A DNA stretch of 41,807 bases from an uncultured Bacteroidales bacterium (GCA_902768605.1 CACXLY010000016.1:1-41807); one strand, 5' to 3'; counted from the first letter of the stretch, positions 1 to 9,680 are shown. Notes: a model not told the origin generated them from the sequence alone. Made by a program: numbers and translations.

Positions 1-1452
1 CATGTCGATGTCAGCAGTCAGAGAGCCATTGGCACCCTGTTCGCCTCCGTTGACAATCATGGCGAAGCGAATCAGCTGACCGAGATTGCCGATGGTGTAT
101 GCGCCGAGCTCTGTGTCGTAGCCCGGCTCTTCGTATTCGCCGCAAAGCGTGCAGATGCCATTTGCATAGTTATGGATGCAGACAGCCTCGTCGGTCTGGA
201 TGAGGCGAACCTTAGCGCCCGGGTCCGTTGTGCCGTCGCAGGTGATGTGCAGCATGTAGTCGCCGTCAACGTCTTCAACCTTAGCATAGGTAGCGTTCTT
301 GCCGCTTATCTCGAAGTAGTGAGCAATGCCGCCGTCGAAGCCTTCGTCCATGACAACAGTAGCGTTGTAGTCAGCATCATACTCCGTCAGTTTCACATTG
401 TCAATATAAACCTCATGGTTCACGTGGTTGCTGGCATCGACGCGGATGCCCACCTTGCCCGGGTTCAGCAGAGCGAGGTCGGTCATGTCGCACTGCACGA
501 AGGTCTCCACCAGTTGGTCGTCGATGTAGGTATAGACCACATTGCCTTCCACCTCAATCATCACATGACGCTTCACGCCCCAGAAGTCGATGGCCTCGAA
601 ACCGGGATAGCGCGGGCCACCGGCATGTGCCTTCCACGACTCGTTGCCGTTGTCGAGGTGATAGTAGGTGTTGACGCTTGTGTCGTTGTAGTAGTTGGGC
701 GAGATTTGCCACATGTAGTTGCTGCCGCTCTCTGTCAGACCGAAGATGAGGGAAGCGTATCCGCTCTCGATGTTCATGTCGGCCTCGACGGTGTAGTGCA
801 TGTCGATGGCATCCTTGAACATGTTGTTGGGGAAGTACTTCCTCTCGGAGAGGTCGCGGCCCTCGGTTGTAATGGCGCCGTCGGCCCAGATGGGGTCGTT
901 GTTCCAGTCGCCGTTCGTGGCCTCGAAGTCCTCGAAATAGAGCACGTCGCCTGTCTCGTTGGCCGTCACCTTGAAGTAGTCGTAGCTGGCCGACTCGTTG
1001 GTTTCGCCGTCGTGGTCCTGACGTGTGCCGACCAGGCCGTAGCGGAAGTTGCCGTCGCGCTGGTCGATAAGTACGAACTCGGTGTCGTCTGCGCGGCGCA
1101 GGTAGGTGTCGGCATGCTGACCGTCGTTGCTGATGACTATCTTCGTGACGAACCAGTCGGTGGTGTTCAGCGTCACTCCCTTGTCGGCTGTGTTGATCTC
1201 GCCAAGCAGGATGCCGCCCACCTTCCAGTCGTGCGGACGGAAGAGCGACTTCGAGCCGTCGGTGCCCACGTTGAACTGCCACATGCAGATTTGGCCGCCG
1301 AAGCCCTCGTAAGCACGGAAGGCAATGCCTGCACCGATGGCATTAATCTTGAACTTCGTCTCGATGGTGTAGTTGTCAGTAAACCTGTAACTCCACGCCT
1401 GAATGCCACAAGCCATGACGGCCAGCAGCATCACAAATAGTCTCTTTCTCAT
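1..1452 (-). CDS. Secreted LamG-like/GLUG-type protein, 3' end outside the window
   Basis: The frame is open from ATG at 1452 down to base 1, giving 484 codons with no stop, so the C-terminus lies beyond the window. Residues 1-20 form a signal peptide (MRKRLFVMLLAVMACGIQAW). Two LamG/DUF1080-like beta-sandwich domains follow, at about residues 22-170 and 180-330. They carry the ICMWQFN and NYMWQIS signatures that are also seen in the neighbouring rhamnosidase (YYMWQVN). Around residues 400-440 is a C...H...CxxCG knuckle (ITCDG, CIHNYANG, CTLCG), and the last residues (GSLTADIDM) begin a GLUG-type beta-repeat. The gene starts 54 nt after the GH106-like gene, which suggests it is the third gene of the same operon. 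Function is unknown; a surface binding or adhesion role is inferred from the domains. It probably ends in the sorting-like tail of its paralogues, but that cannot be seen here. Confidence 0.8.
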   Translation of the reverse strand, partial: MRKRLFVMLLAVMACGIQAWSYRFTDNYTIETKFKINAIGAGIAFRAYEGFGGQICMWQFNVGTDGSKSLFRPHDWKVGGILLGEINTADKGVTLNTTDWFVTKIVISNDGQHADTYLRRADDTEFVLIDQRDGNFRYGLVGTRQDHDGETNESASYDYFKVTANETGDVLYFEDFEATNGDWNNDPIWADGAITTEGRDLSERKYFPNNMFKDAIDMHYTVEADMNIESGYASLIFGLTESGSNYMWQISPNYYNDTSVNTYYHLDNGNESWKAHAGGPRYPGFEAIDFWGVKRHVMIEVEGNVVYTYIDDQLVETFVQCDMTDLALLNPGKVGIRVDASNHVNHEVYIDNVKLTEYDADYNATVVMDEGFDGGIAHYFEISGKNATYAKVEDVDGDYMLHITCDGTTDPGAKVRLIQTDEAVCIHNYANGICTLCGEYEEPGYDTELGAYTIGNLGQLIRFAMIVNGGEQGANGSLTADIDM

Positions 1453-1555
1453 GATTGTGTTGTTTGATGTTAAAGGTTATATTATATATATAATGTATAG
1501 TGTCGTTCACTTCATCAGTATCTTCCTGCCGCCAGAGACGATGATGCCCCGAGGC

Positions 1556-1650
1556 CATTTACGATTTGACGATTTACGATTTACGATTTGCTGGCCGCTG
1601 AGGTTGTAGGCAATCCGTTGTCCGTTGCCTGTTGTCCGTTGTCCGTTGTC
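1556..1650 (-). repeat. Two short-repeat arrays inside the sorting-tail coding region
   Basis: 1613-1650 is an array of GTTGTCC-type decamers (on the coding strand GACAACGGACAACGG). It encodes the linker DNGQRTTGNGQR just before the conserved tail YNLSGQQ. 1556-1590 is an array of AAATCGT units encoding NRKSSNRKW in the middle of the tail. Paralogous tails elsewhere in the window have only SKMQ at that place. The same units occur between genes in this window (23041-23137, 40449-40490). Confidence 0.75.
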
Positions 1651-2309
1651 TTTTATTGCGCCAATGCCGTCGGGCGTCTCCTCGAGCCAGGCCAGCACGT
1701 CGTGCGACATCTGCCCTGCGACCTTCAGCCTGCCGGACAAGATAAAGCCTTCAGAGAAGGGATTGGAGGCGGAGAAGTCCTCCGAGAAAACCACAGCGTC
1801 AGGTCCACTGCCGGACTTCAGCGCGATGCGCACGTCGTCGAACCAGGCAATCTCTGTCTTGCCGTAAGCATCGTCGTGCGCCTGGCGGAACCCTATCCTG
1901 CCGAAGGCAAAGCTGCCACTACGCTCATCGACAAGGACGTCGTCGATATACGTCTTGACGTAAGCCTCGTCCTCTATCTCGAGCCTTACCTTGAAGGGAT
2001 GTCCGACCTGTATATTGACGGCGCTTGGCAAGTCTACTTCGCCCAAGAGGGAGACGCTGCCGCCAAGCCAACGATGGGGACGCAGGCGGGGATGCTGCGG
2101 GTCGGACGCGTTGAACTGCCACATGTAGTAGCTCCCTGCATCGGTTATGGAGAAGCAAATGCCCGCCGAGAGCTGCTCGACCTCCGCTTGCATCTCGATG
2201 CTGTACGTCAGCCTCTCGTCGGAGGGGTCGTCGGGAGAACCGTTCTTGAGGAGCAAGGCGTCGTCGACAAGGAAGACCGACTGGCTGGGGCGCAGCGTCA
2301 GGCTAAAAG

Positions 2310-2424
2310 AGGACCCCTCCCAACCTCCTCTTAAAGGGGAGGCTTCCTTCGCAGAGAAGCTATCGCTCGACGAAGTCAACTCGCCTGCATTCTTCCCCTT
2401 TAAGGGGGAGTTAGAGAGGGTCTG
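2310..2424. repeat. Composite GC-hairpin element, in frame in the GH106-like gene
   Basis: Two copies of the GC-rich hairpin-tail element face each other. The copy at 2310-2343 has stem CCTCCTCTT/AAGGGGAGG with its tail at the left. The copy at 2394-2424 has stem TCCCCTT/AGGGGGA with its tail (GTTAGAGAGGGTCT) at the right. Between them is a spacer with GCTCGACGAAGTCAA. On the minus strand the whole element is open and encodes NSPLKGKNAGELTSSS and then SAKEASPLRGGWEGSS. It lies between the hydrolase part and the LamG-like domain, so it extends a linker. Confidence 0.75.
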
Positions 2425-4515
2425 GAGGTCTGTCGTCTTGCCCGTATGGGGGTCGAGCAGGGTCAACTTCGAGGCCGTCGTCTTCACGCGGATGGTGTTT
2501 GTGGCGGAAGTGGCGTCCACGTTGCCGAAGAAGAAGACGTCGTGGCCGTCTATTACCTTATGTATATAATTAAAGGGATGTGTGCCTTCCGAGAACAGCA
2601 CGTCGCGCTCCGGGAGGCATTCCTCCATCACCTCGCCCAACGCGCTGGCAGATGGTGAAGGCAAGAAGTACGCCTTGTTCTCTGTGGCATCGAGCATACG
2701 TGCCACGATGCTTTGCACCTCGGCATCACCCTCCGCACCATCAGTGGCCTGCTGAGGGCGTTGCGTGGTGAAGATGACCTTCACCCCCTGCTCCCATGCC
2801 TCCTTAATCTTACGCAAGTTGCTCAGCGAGATGACTCTCACGCCGGGAAGGACGATGACAGAGAAGTGCTCGTGGTTGATGGCGTTGTTCATGTTGAGCA
2901 TGCCGTCGGCCACGGTGCAGCGGTCGTCGAGAACCTCGGGATGAAGGTAGGTGAAGTCGATGCCGAGGTCGTCGGTCAAGTAGTGCGATATCTGCGGATA
3001 GTCCGTTCCGGGCACGCTGACGCCGCCTTCGTAGTAGCCCTTCGACCCGTCGAAGTAATGGCCTGCGTATTGCGTCTGTATGGGATAGAGTACAGCGACG
3101 TCGGCCACATGACGCCCCTCGCGAGCCAACACATAGTTCAAGCGCGAAAGGAAGGCATTGAAGCGAGGCAGCTCGGCGTTGTACAAAGGATTGCGCCACG
3201 ACAGTTCGGGCAGGAAGGTGACGTCGCCGTCGTTGTACCACACGGCATGAGGTATCAGATGGTTGATGCCTTTCGTGTACTGCTCGATGGCCACCTGATA
3301 GAGCGTCTCCACAGATATGTTGCCCATAGCGCCGTACGTTTCGGACATGACGAAGGTCTTGTCCCAATTGTTGGCCGACGAGGACACCACCTTGTAGAAG
3401 TCCTCGGTCGGGCGGCCGCCTCCTATCTTGTCGATGCCGGGCATTGCGAGGTGTTTCCCCACGAGCATCAGGTCGCCCGACACGCCGGTCGGGTTCACGA
3501 TTTCCTCTTGGTCCTGATGGCCGGTGGCCACGATGCTGTGCGCCGTTGCCCAGTCGCTGATGGTCTTCATGAAGCCCTCGCTATAGAGCGTGGAGTGCAG
3601 GCTGAAAAGGAGGTTCCTGGCGTAGGCCGTCTTGTCGCCTATGTGTCCACATTCGTCCCTGCGCCCTGTACATCGTGGGCTCGTCGAAGAAGGTGGAGAC
3701 GATGGTCTGGCCGAAATCGTCGGCGAAGTGCTGATAGTACGCCTCATGCGTGTCCTTAACAAACAGGCTGACGGCTTCGGAGGACAGGTAGTCGACATTC
3801 GGGTCGCCGTCCTTGACGCACTGGCACACCATCACGTGCCAGCCGGATTGCTTGGGGGCAGTCCATGTCACCTGACCGGTCGACTCGTCGTAGTTGTCGC
3901 GAAGCGGAACAATCTCCTTTGTGTTGGCGTTCCATGCCACAATCGACATGAGCTTTCCCTGAAGGGCTATCTGGCGGTTGAAGGTGGCGCCGCTGCCCAC
4001 GCGGTACTCCGTCTTGTCGAGGCGCTTGATGGTATGCTCGGGATGATTGTTCATGAAGGTCGTCACGCCCGAGCCATTGATGGCGCCCATGCTTCCGCTG
4101 GGGAAGCCATACTCGTCGTAAATGGACATGTGAGCCCCGAGAGCGCGTGCCTTGCTGACCGCATCGCCATAGAGTGCGAAGTAGCTTTCAGAAAGATAGT
4201 CGGGCCGAAAGCCTCCGCCGAAAGGCAGGATGGCACAGCCGCCGTAGCCGTCCGTCGCGACCATCTGCTCAAGTTGCTGAACGAGAGGCGTGTCGGCGAC
4301 CTGCGTATTGTTCCAGAACCAAAGAGGTATGGGGCGCCAAGACATGGAGGGCTTAGCAAACTCCTTTGTCTCGAGCAGAGGCGACTCTTCGCCCCATGAC
4401 TGGCAACTTTGACACCACAGGCTGCACAGCAGCATCGCTATGCGCAGAATGTTTCTTCCCTGATGCTTCATTTTACTACAATCTTCTTGCCGCCGGTAAT
4501 GACAATACCCTGAGG

Positions 4516-4612
4516 AAATTTACTATTTGACAATTTACTATATACGATTTGCTGGCCGCTGAGGTTGTAGGCGGGTAACAGCCCGTTGTCCGTTGTCTGT
4601 TGTCTGTTGTCT
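4516..4612 (-). repeat. Short-repeat arrays in the GH78 sorting tail
   Basis: 4583-4612 is a GTTGTC-type decamer array encoding DNRQQTTDNG. 4516-4550 is an AAATAGTAAATTGTC-type array encoding YSKLSNSKF. Between them is a core encoding YNLSGQQI (ctggccgctgaggttgtagg) that is identical to the one in the GH106-like gene. The arrangement matches 1556-1650 although the flanking proteins differ. Confidence 0.72.
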
Positions 4613-7600
4613 TCTACGGCTTTGATGCCGTCGGGACTTTCGTTGCTGACAGAGAAGAGATATTCGCCGGAGCCTACCTCGAAGATTGCATAGCCGTCAG
4701 CAGTGCCGATGTACTCCACGCCTTCTGCCTCTTCTGCTATCGTGCCGCTCTCGTAGATGTAGAGCCCTTCTTCAATGGGGAGGCGCAATGTGGCGGAGGT
4801 ATTAGCGGGGATGGTGATGCGATAGGTCATCTCCTTTGTGCCGTCGCATTGCCATTCTGCCTTTATCTGACCGTAGTCAGAGGCGAAGTCGGCATCGACG
4901 AACGTGATGCGTTTCTGGCCGTAGCGCAAGGTGTTGCGCGTGTCGGGATAGGGCTGGAGCAGGATGTGCTTGAAGCCGGGCTGTGCCTCGTCGGGAGCAA
5001 TGCCTGCCATGTGGTGGTACATCCATTCGGCCACCACTCCGTAAGCGTAGTGATTGAAGGAGTTCATGCTGACGGGCCCGAAACCTTTGGCCACCGTGTA
5101 GGAGTTCCAGCGTTCCCAAATGGTTGTGGCGCCCTGGTCGACGCTATAAAGCCAAGACGGGTCGTTGCGCTGCAGGAGCAGGGTATAGGCATCGTCGATG
5201 AGGCCGTTCTCGGTAAGCGTTTGGTTCAAGATGGCAGTCCCAAGGAAGCCCGTATTGAGTTTGTAGGTATTGTTAGCGATGGCACGATGCAGGTAGTTGC
5301 GGGTGCGAGTAATGGATGACTCATCGGGCAGCAGGTTATAGCGGAGCGCCATGAGGTAGCCGCACTGGGTGCCTTGCGTGGGCACCTTATTGCTGTTCAG
5401 ATAACGGCTCTGCCACTCGGTCTTGATATTTTGGAAGAGCTGCTCGTACTGCTCAGCCTTCTGACTGTAGATGTCGCCTTCTGATTCCGAGAGGGCGCGG
5501 CAGGTGCGGGCCATGAGGTCGGCGGTATAGGCGTAGTAGGAGACGCTGATGTAGCGGCCATCGGTAGAAACGTAGGCCACCCAGTCGCCGTGAATGGGGT
5601 CGGAGCCGTTGTACTGTCATCATATAGACGTTCCAAGGAACGATGATGGCTGCTTCCGACCATCCTGTCGAAGCATATTCCACGCCCCAATGATAGGGAG
5701 CAATGACGGGATAGGCGCCGTCCGAGCGCTGAGCGTCGCGCATGTCGCGCATCCATTTCTTATAGAAGTTGCGGGTGTCGCCGTTATAGAGGCCTGTCAG
5801 CGAGAATACCTGCGTGTCGGCCGTCCATCCCATGCGTTCGTCGCGCTGCGGGCAATCGGTGGGTACGCTGACGAAGTTGGAGCGCTGTCCCCACATGACG
5901 TTGCTGTAGAGTTTGTTGACATCCTCATGACTGGTGCGGAACGAAGACTTCTCCTCGACGGCGCTTGTGACGGTCTCGCCGATGACGTTCGTGAGTTCCA
6001 CGTCGGCCGAGCTGGTCACCTCGATGTAGCGGAAGCCGAAGTAGGTGGTTGTGGGATGGAAGGACTCGCCCTCCGTGTCGCCCCTAAGTGTATAGTAGAG
6101 CGTGGCCTCTGCTGAGCGCAGGTTCTCGGTATAGACGGAGCCTGCGGGGCCGTCGTCGCCGCGACCGCGGTCGCCCGTCGTGTTGGGCATCTCGCCGAAG
6201 CGGAAGCGCAGTTTCGTGCCGCTTGCGCCCTTTGCGGTGAAGCTCACCCAACCGGAAGCGTTCTGGCCGAGGTCGATGACGGCGGTCTGTCCTGCGGAGA
6301 GATTGAAGCTGTTCTGCCCCGTCACCTCTTCCACGACGTTAATCGCGCCGAAGGTCTTGCCGTTGGGCTTCGTGCCCTCGTATATCTGAATGGTCTGCGG
6401 ATAGCGGCGCAGCGACTCGACGGCCATGATGGCCGGTCCCTCGAAGGCACGTATCTCGCCCTTGAAGTCGTTCGATTCGGCTGTGGCGAACCAATCACTA
6501 TCGTCGTAATCGGGCGTGAACTGTCCGTTCTCGAGGCGGGCGTCGTAGGTCTCGCCGTTATAGACATCGCCCTTGCGCAACGGGCCGTTGGTGTTGCTGA
6601 GCCAAGTGAGGTCGGTGGGAATGACCCGAGTGCTGCCGTCCTCCAGCTCTATCTTGAGCAGAGCGCGGAAGGCATTGGGCTTGCCGCCGTACATGCCGTG
6701 AACGATGGCGCCGTTCCACCATCCGCTCGACACTTCGGCGCCGATGGCGTTTTTGCCTTCCTGCAGGAGGGCCGTCACGTCGTGAGTGGTGTAGAAAACG
6801 GTCTTCTTCATCTCCGTAGCGCCAGGCTTGAGTTCGTCATAGAGGGTATTGCCGTCGTCGTCGGTCTGACCCACGCGCTCTCCGTTGATGAAGACGTTAT
6901 AGACGCCGAGGCCTGTGGCATAGAGGCGAGCGCGACGCACGGCGCTGCTCAACTCGAATGTCTTGCGGAACATGGGCACGCCGGGGACGATGCTGCCGTC
7001 CTGCTGCATGAGTCGCTTGGCGCTGCCTGCTGCGGCCTCCATGTAGCACTGGCGGCTGCCTCCGTAGTCGCGGATGTCGGTGGCATTGAAGGCATTGCCC
7101 GCGCCCTCGAAGTCTTCGCTGAAGGTCACGAGGCCCTCTCGCGCTCGTTGCCTGTCGCACTGACGCGCATGCCGAGGTCGCCGATGGCAAGCACGCCCTG
7201 TGTGTCCTGATAGGTATCGACCAGAACATCGTCTATATAAGTGCGCACGTATGGTGTCTCGCATTCGAGGACGACATGGTGCTGCTTGCCCAGGAGGTCT
7301 GTCTTGCTGAAAGCCGTGATGGGCGTATCGCTGTAGGTCAGGTTGCCGTTCAGATAGACGTGGCGACGCACGACGGGCTGGCTGACATCGAATGTGTTGA
7401 TGGCCCACATCATGTAGGTGTCGGCGGAGGTGGCGCTGAAGCAGATGCTGGCGTTGTCGTTGACGAGGGTAAAGTCATACTCCACATCGTAGCGGACGGG
7501 CTTTGCCACCTTCTGCTGCCAGGCGTATGTGGCGGGACCAGAGACGTAGAACTGTCCGTTCTGTAGCGTGCCGCTGGAGAACATGCATGTCGAGCCGTTG

Positions 7601-8080
7601 AAGTGCTCTTCGAGGAGCACCTTGTCGCCGCTCCTGACGATGAAGTCGTCGAAGTAGGCCTGCTCGGGCTGGTTGCCGTTGTCGTAGTCCTCGCGGAAAC
7701 CGAAGTCGCCATAAGTGAAGTCGCCCGTGCGGGTGTCGATGAGCGTGCCGTCGATGTAGGTCTTTGCGACGTTGGCATTCGTTACCTTGACCGTCAGGGT
7801 ATGCTGTTCGTTGTTCTTGACGCTGACGCCCGTGATGGCTGCCTCGGAGATGAGGGACGGATTGCCGCCGCTCCAGCGGTGCGGGCGGAAGCGTACGCTG
7901 CCGTTCGTGTTGACCTGCCACATGTAGTAGTTGCTGTGGTCGGAAGCAGCGAAGATGAGTCCCGCTGCCAGCTGCTTGATATTGAACTTCACCTCCACCT
8001 CGTAATCCGTGATGGGGCCCTCGCTCTCAGAGCCGGCCTCGTTGGTGCTGGTCTTAATCCAATGCGAACCACTCCAGCAG

Positions 8081-8114
8081 TCCTCTCCCCCAGAGAGGGA
8101 GCCGGAGGGGGCCA
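8081..8114. repeat. GC-hairpin element in frame in the GH78 gene
   Basis: The sequence CTCTCCCCCAGAGAGGGAG is followed by CCGGAGGGGGCC, a variant of the hairpin-tail element. On the minus strand it encodes APSGSLSGGED, between the ETGL that normally closes the Fn3-like region and the W..W segment that begins the next domain. Confidence 0.6.
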
Positions 8115-8606
8115 AGCCCGTCTCGAAGTATGCCTTCTCGGTGCTGGTAGCCGTCTCGCCCTTGTTGTCCGTGACGGTGACGCGCCAATAGTAGCGTGTC
8201 TCGGCAGCGGGCGTGAAACCGTTGGCCTCGACGAACACGCTTGCATCGGAGCTGACGCTACCGGACGTCCAAACAACGTCAGCGAAGGCGGCATCGGTGG
8301 CAATCTGCAAGCTGTAGCTGGTCTGCACCACGCCGCGTTGCTCGCTCTCGAGCTGCCAGGAGAAATGGACGACGCTCTTGTCGATGCCGACAGGATTGCG
8401 ATAATCCTCAGTACGAAGATTACTTACCTCAAGGGCAAAAGCCGATGAAAAGAGGAAAAGCGAGAAGAGGGGGAAAAGCAGTTTCTTCATAATGCTATAA
8501 TGATTTAATTTGATAACTTTTTACCTTGTAACGCACCCATTCGTGCCGCAAAGGACGTGTTTTTTCATCATATCGCGAATAACTTTATGCTTTTTTTGTA
8601 TAACAT

Positions 8607-8637
8607 TTTGGCATTTGGGGCGAAATCGTTAACTTTG
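8607..8637 (+). promoter_or_regulatory. Bacteroidetes-type promoter of the AraC-family gene
   Basis: TTTG (8607-8610), a 19-bp spacer and TAACTTTG (8630-8637) match the Bacteroidetes sigma-ABfr consensus. Transcription should start near 8643. This argues against the upstream ATG at 8557 and for the ATG at 8692. Confidence 0.75.
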
Positions 8638-8691
8638 CATAGTTTTATACATTTAAGTAATAACCATGCTCGACGCAAGTCCACTTTCATC

Positions 8692-9561
8692 ATGAATTGT
8701 ACCATAAAATATCTTCTTAACCACGACACCGAATCGCGCTGGGGGCTCAGCATCAACACAATCGGCACACAGGACATCGCAGCCGGGAGCGCTTATCCCG
8801 CAGGCGACCACCCGGAAGACTACCTGTTCTCGCCCGAAAAGGGGCGCGTGCTTCGGGAGGCACAAATCGTCTATATCACCAAGGGCGGCGGTTGGTTCGA
8901 GTCGTTGCATCAGCCGCGCACCAAGTTGCGGGCAGGCGATGCCGTCGTGCTCTACCCTCACGAATGGCACAGCTACGCGCCCGACCCCGAAACGGGATGG
9001 TCGGAGGCGTGGATAGGATTTGCCGGGGAGGAGGCAAGCAACCTGCTCCGCAAGTTCTTCCCTGACAAGTCCAGGCCCATCTTCCACGTCGGACTCTGCG
9101 ACACCCTCTTCTCCGCCTACGAACAGGCCTACGATGCAGCCGAGAAGATGTTGCCGGCCTACCAACAGCAGCTGATAGGATACGTGGGCCTCATTATCGC
9201 TACCGTCTATGCGCGAAGCCTGCAGCTCCCCTATCTCGACAACCCGGACATGACGAGCATCAACCTCGCCATCAAGTACATGCGGCAGCACGTCAGCTCG
9301 AACATCCGCATGGAGGACGTCGCCGCGCAGGCGGGAATAGGGTACTCGAAGTTTCGCAAGGTCTTCAAGGACTATACAGGATTTGCCCCGGGACAGTATT
9401 TCCTGCGCCTCAAGATGGAGCGGGCGAAGGACTACCTGCTGGGCACCGACCTGTCGTGCAAGGAAATCACCTACCGCCTCGGCTTCGACTCCGCTTCCCA
9501 CTTCAACAAGATGTTCCGTCTCTACGAGGGCGTCACCCCCGCCGAGTTCAGGAAAGCATAA
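8692..9561 (+). CDS. AraC-family transcriptional regulator
   Basis: The protein has 289 residues. About residues 35-110 form a cupin-like sensing domain (IVYITKGGGWFES, LRAGDAVVLYPHEWHSY, GWSEAWIGF). Residues 190-289 form the AraC double helix-turn-helix (MEDVAAQAGIGYSKFRKVFK, then CKEITYRLGFDSASHFNKMF and VTPAEFRKA). An earlier in-frame ATG at 8557 lies upstream of a good promoter, so it is rejected. The gene diverges from the rhamnosidase block. AraC proteins of this architecture commonly activate neighbouring sugar-use genes, so control of the block in response to rhamnose or a rhamnose oligosaccharide is inferred, not shown. The gene is intact although the hydrolases are broken. Confidence 0.9.
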   Translation: MNCTIKYLLNHDTESRWGLSINTIGTQDIAAGSAYPAGDHPEDYLFSPEKGRVLREAQIVYITKGGGWFESLHQPRTKLRAGDAVVLYPHEWHSYAPDPETGWSEAWIGFAGEEASNLLRKFFPDKSRPIFHVGLCDTLFSAYEQAYDAAEKMLPAYQQQLIGYVGLIIATVYARSLQLPYLDNPDMTSINLAIKYMRQHVSSNIRMEDVAAQAGIGYSKFRKVFKDYTGFAPGQYFLRLKMERAKDYLLGTDLSCKEITYRLGFDSASHFNKMFRLYEGVTPAEFRKA

Positions 9562-9680
9562 AGGTTTTTTGTCCAGGAGCTGCCGCAGATAAGGGCAGGA
9601 GCCGCTGCATCCGGGCATCTTGAAACCTCGGCAGAGTGCAGGAAAAATGCAATTTGCCCCATACCGCCAGAATTCCCCAC

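Larger units (their letters stand above)
1507..4471 (-). pseudogene. GH106-like glycoside hydrolase, frameshifted (alpha-L-rhamnosidase family)
   Basis: Two overlapping frames together make one protein. The first runs from ATG 4471 to about 3645. It has an N-terminal export signal, SWRPIPLWFWNN, YDEYGFPSG and FFDEPTMYRAQGRMW. The second runs from about 3650 to the stop at 1507, with GHIGDKTAYARNLL, ATGHQDQEEIVNP and SETYGAMG. These motifs resemble GH106 and related putative alpha-L-rhamnosidases. Homologues that I recall have some 20-25 residues between RMW and the IG.. helix that are absent here, so this looks like a deletion combined with a frameshift rather than a single-base error. C-terminally there is a LamG-like domain (YYMWQFN) and a sorting-like tail ending GIIVSGGRKILMK. 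The start overlaps the GH78 stop by 4 nt (ATGA), so translation is coupled. Two kinds of repeat DNA are embedded in frame (2310-2424 and 1556-1650). It could be an intact gene with an assembly error. Confidence 0.7.
4468..8490 (-). pseudogene. GH78 alpha-L-rhamnosidase, split by two frameshifts
   Basis: One rhamnosidase is spread over three frames: 8490 to about 7140, about 7140 to 5612, and about 5610 to 4468. It starts with a signal peptide (MKKLLFPLFSLFLFSSAFA) and an Fn3-like region, and carries two LamG-like inserts (YYMWQVN, TYMMWAIN). The bacterial rhamnosidase N-domain follows (SGWWNGAIVHG), and then the (alpha/alpha)6 catalytic domain with DCPQRDERMGWTAD and TTIWERWNS. These contain the acidic residues expected for the GH78 acid and base. 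At the first break the expected AYFDDF.V strand is missing after SATGNER. At the second, some 25-30 residues between VYMMT and NGSDPIHGDW are missing. The apparent losses are 1 and 2 modulo 3. The C-terminus is a sorting-like tail. Predicted role: removal of terminal rhamnose from plant glycans outside the cell. It is either a decaying gene or a mis-assembled one. Confidence 0.82.

Noticed and set aside
172..1440. A 422-codon plus-strand frame at the left edge
   Set aside because: The minus strand carries a signal peptide and LamG-like domains over the same bases and runs out of the window; the plus frame has no family features.
3637..7146. Programmed frameshifting or ribosomal bypassing in the two glycosidases
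   Set aside because: Conserved protein residues are missing at each break rather than extra bases being present, and no slippery site with a following stem is seen. Decay or assembly error explains it better.
8557..8691. Upstream in-frame ATG of the AraC gene
   Set aside because: It lies before a consensus promoter (8607-8637), so it would not be in the mRNA; the added residues do not look like AraC sequence.
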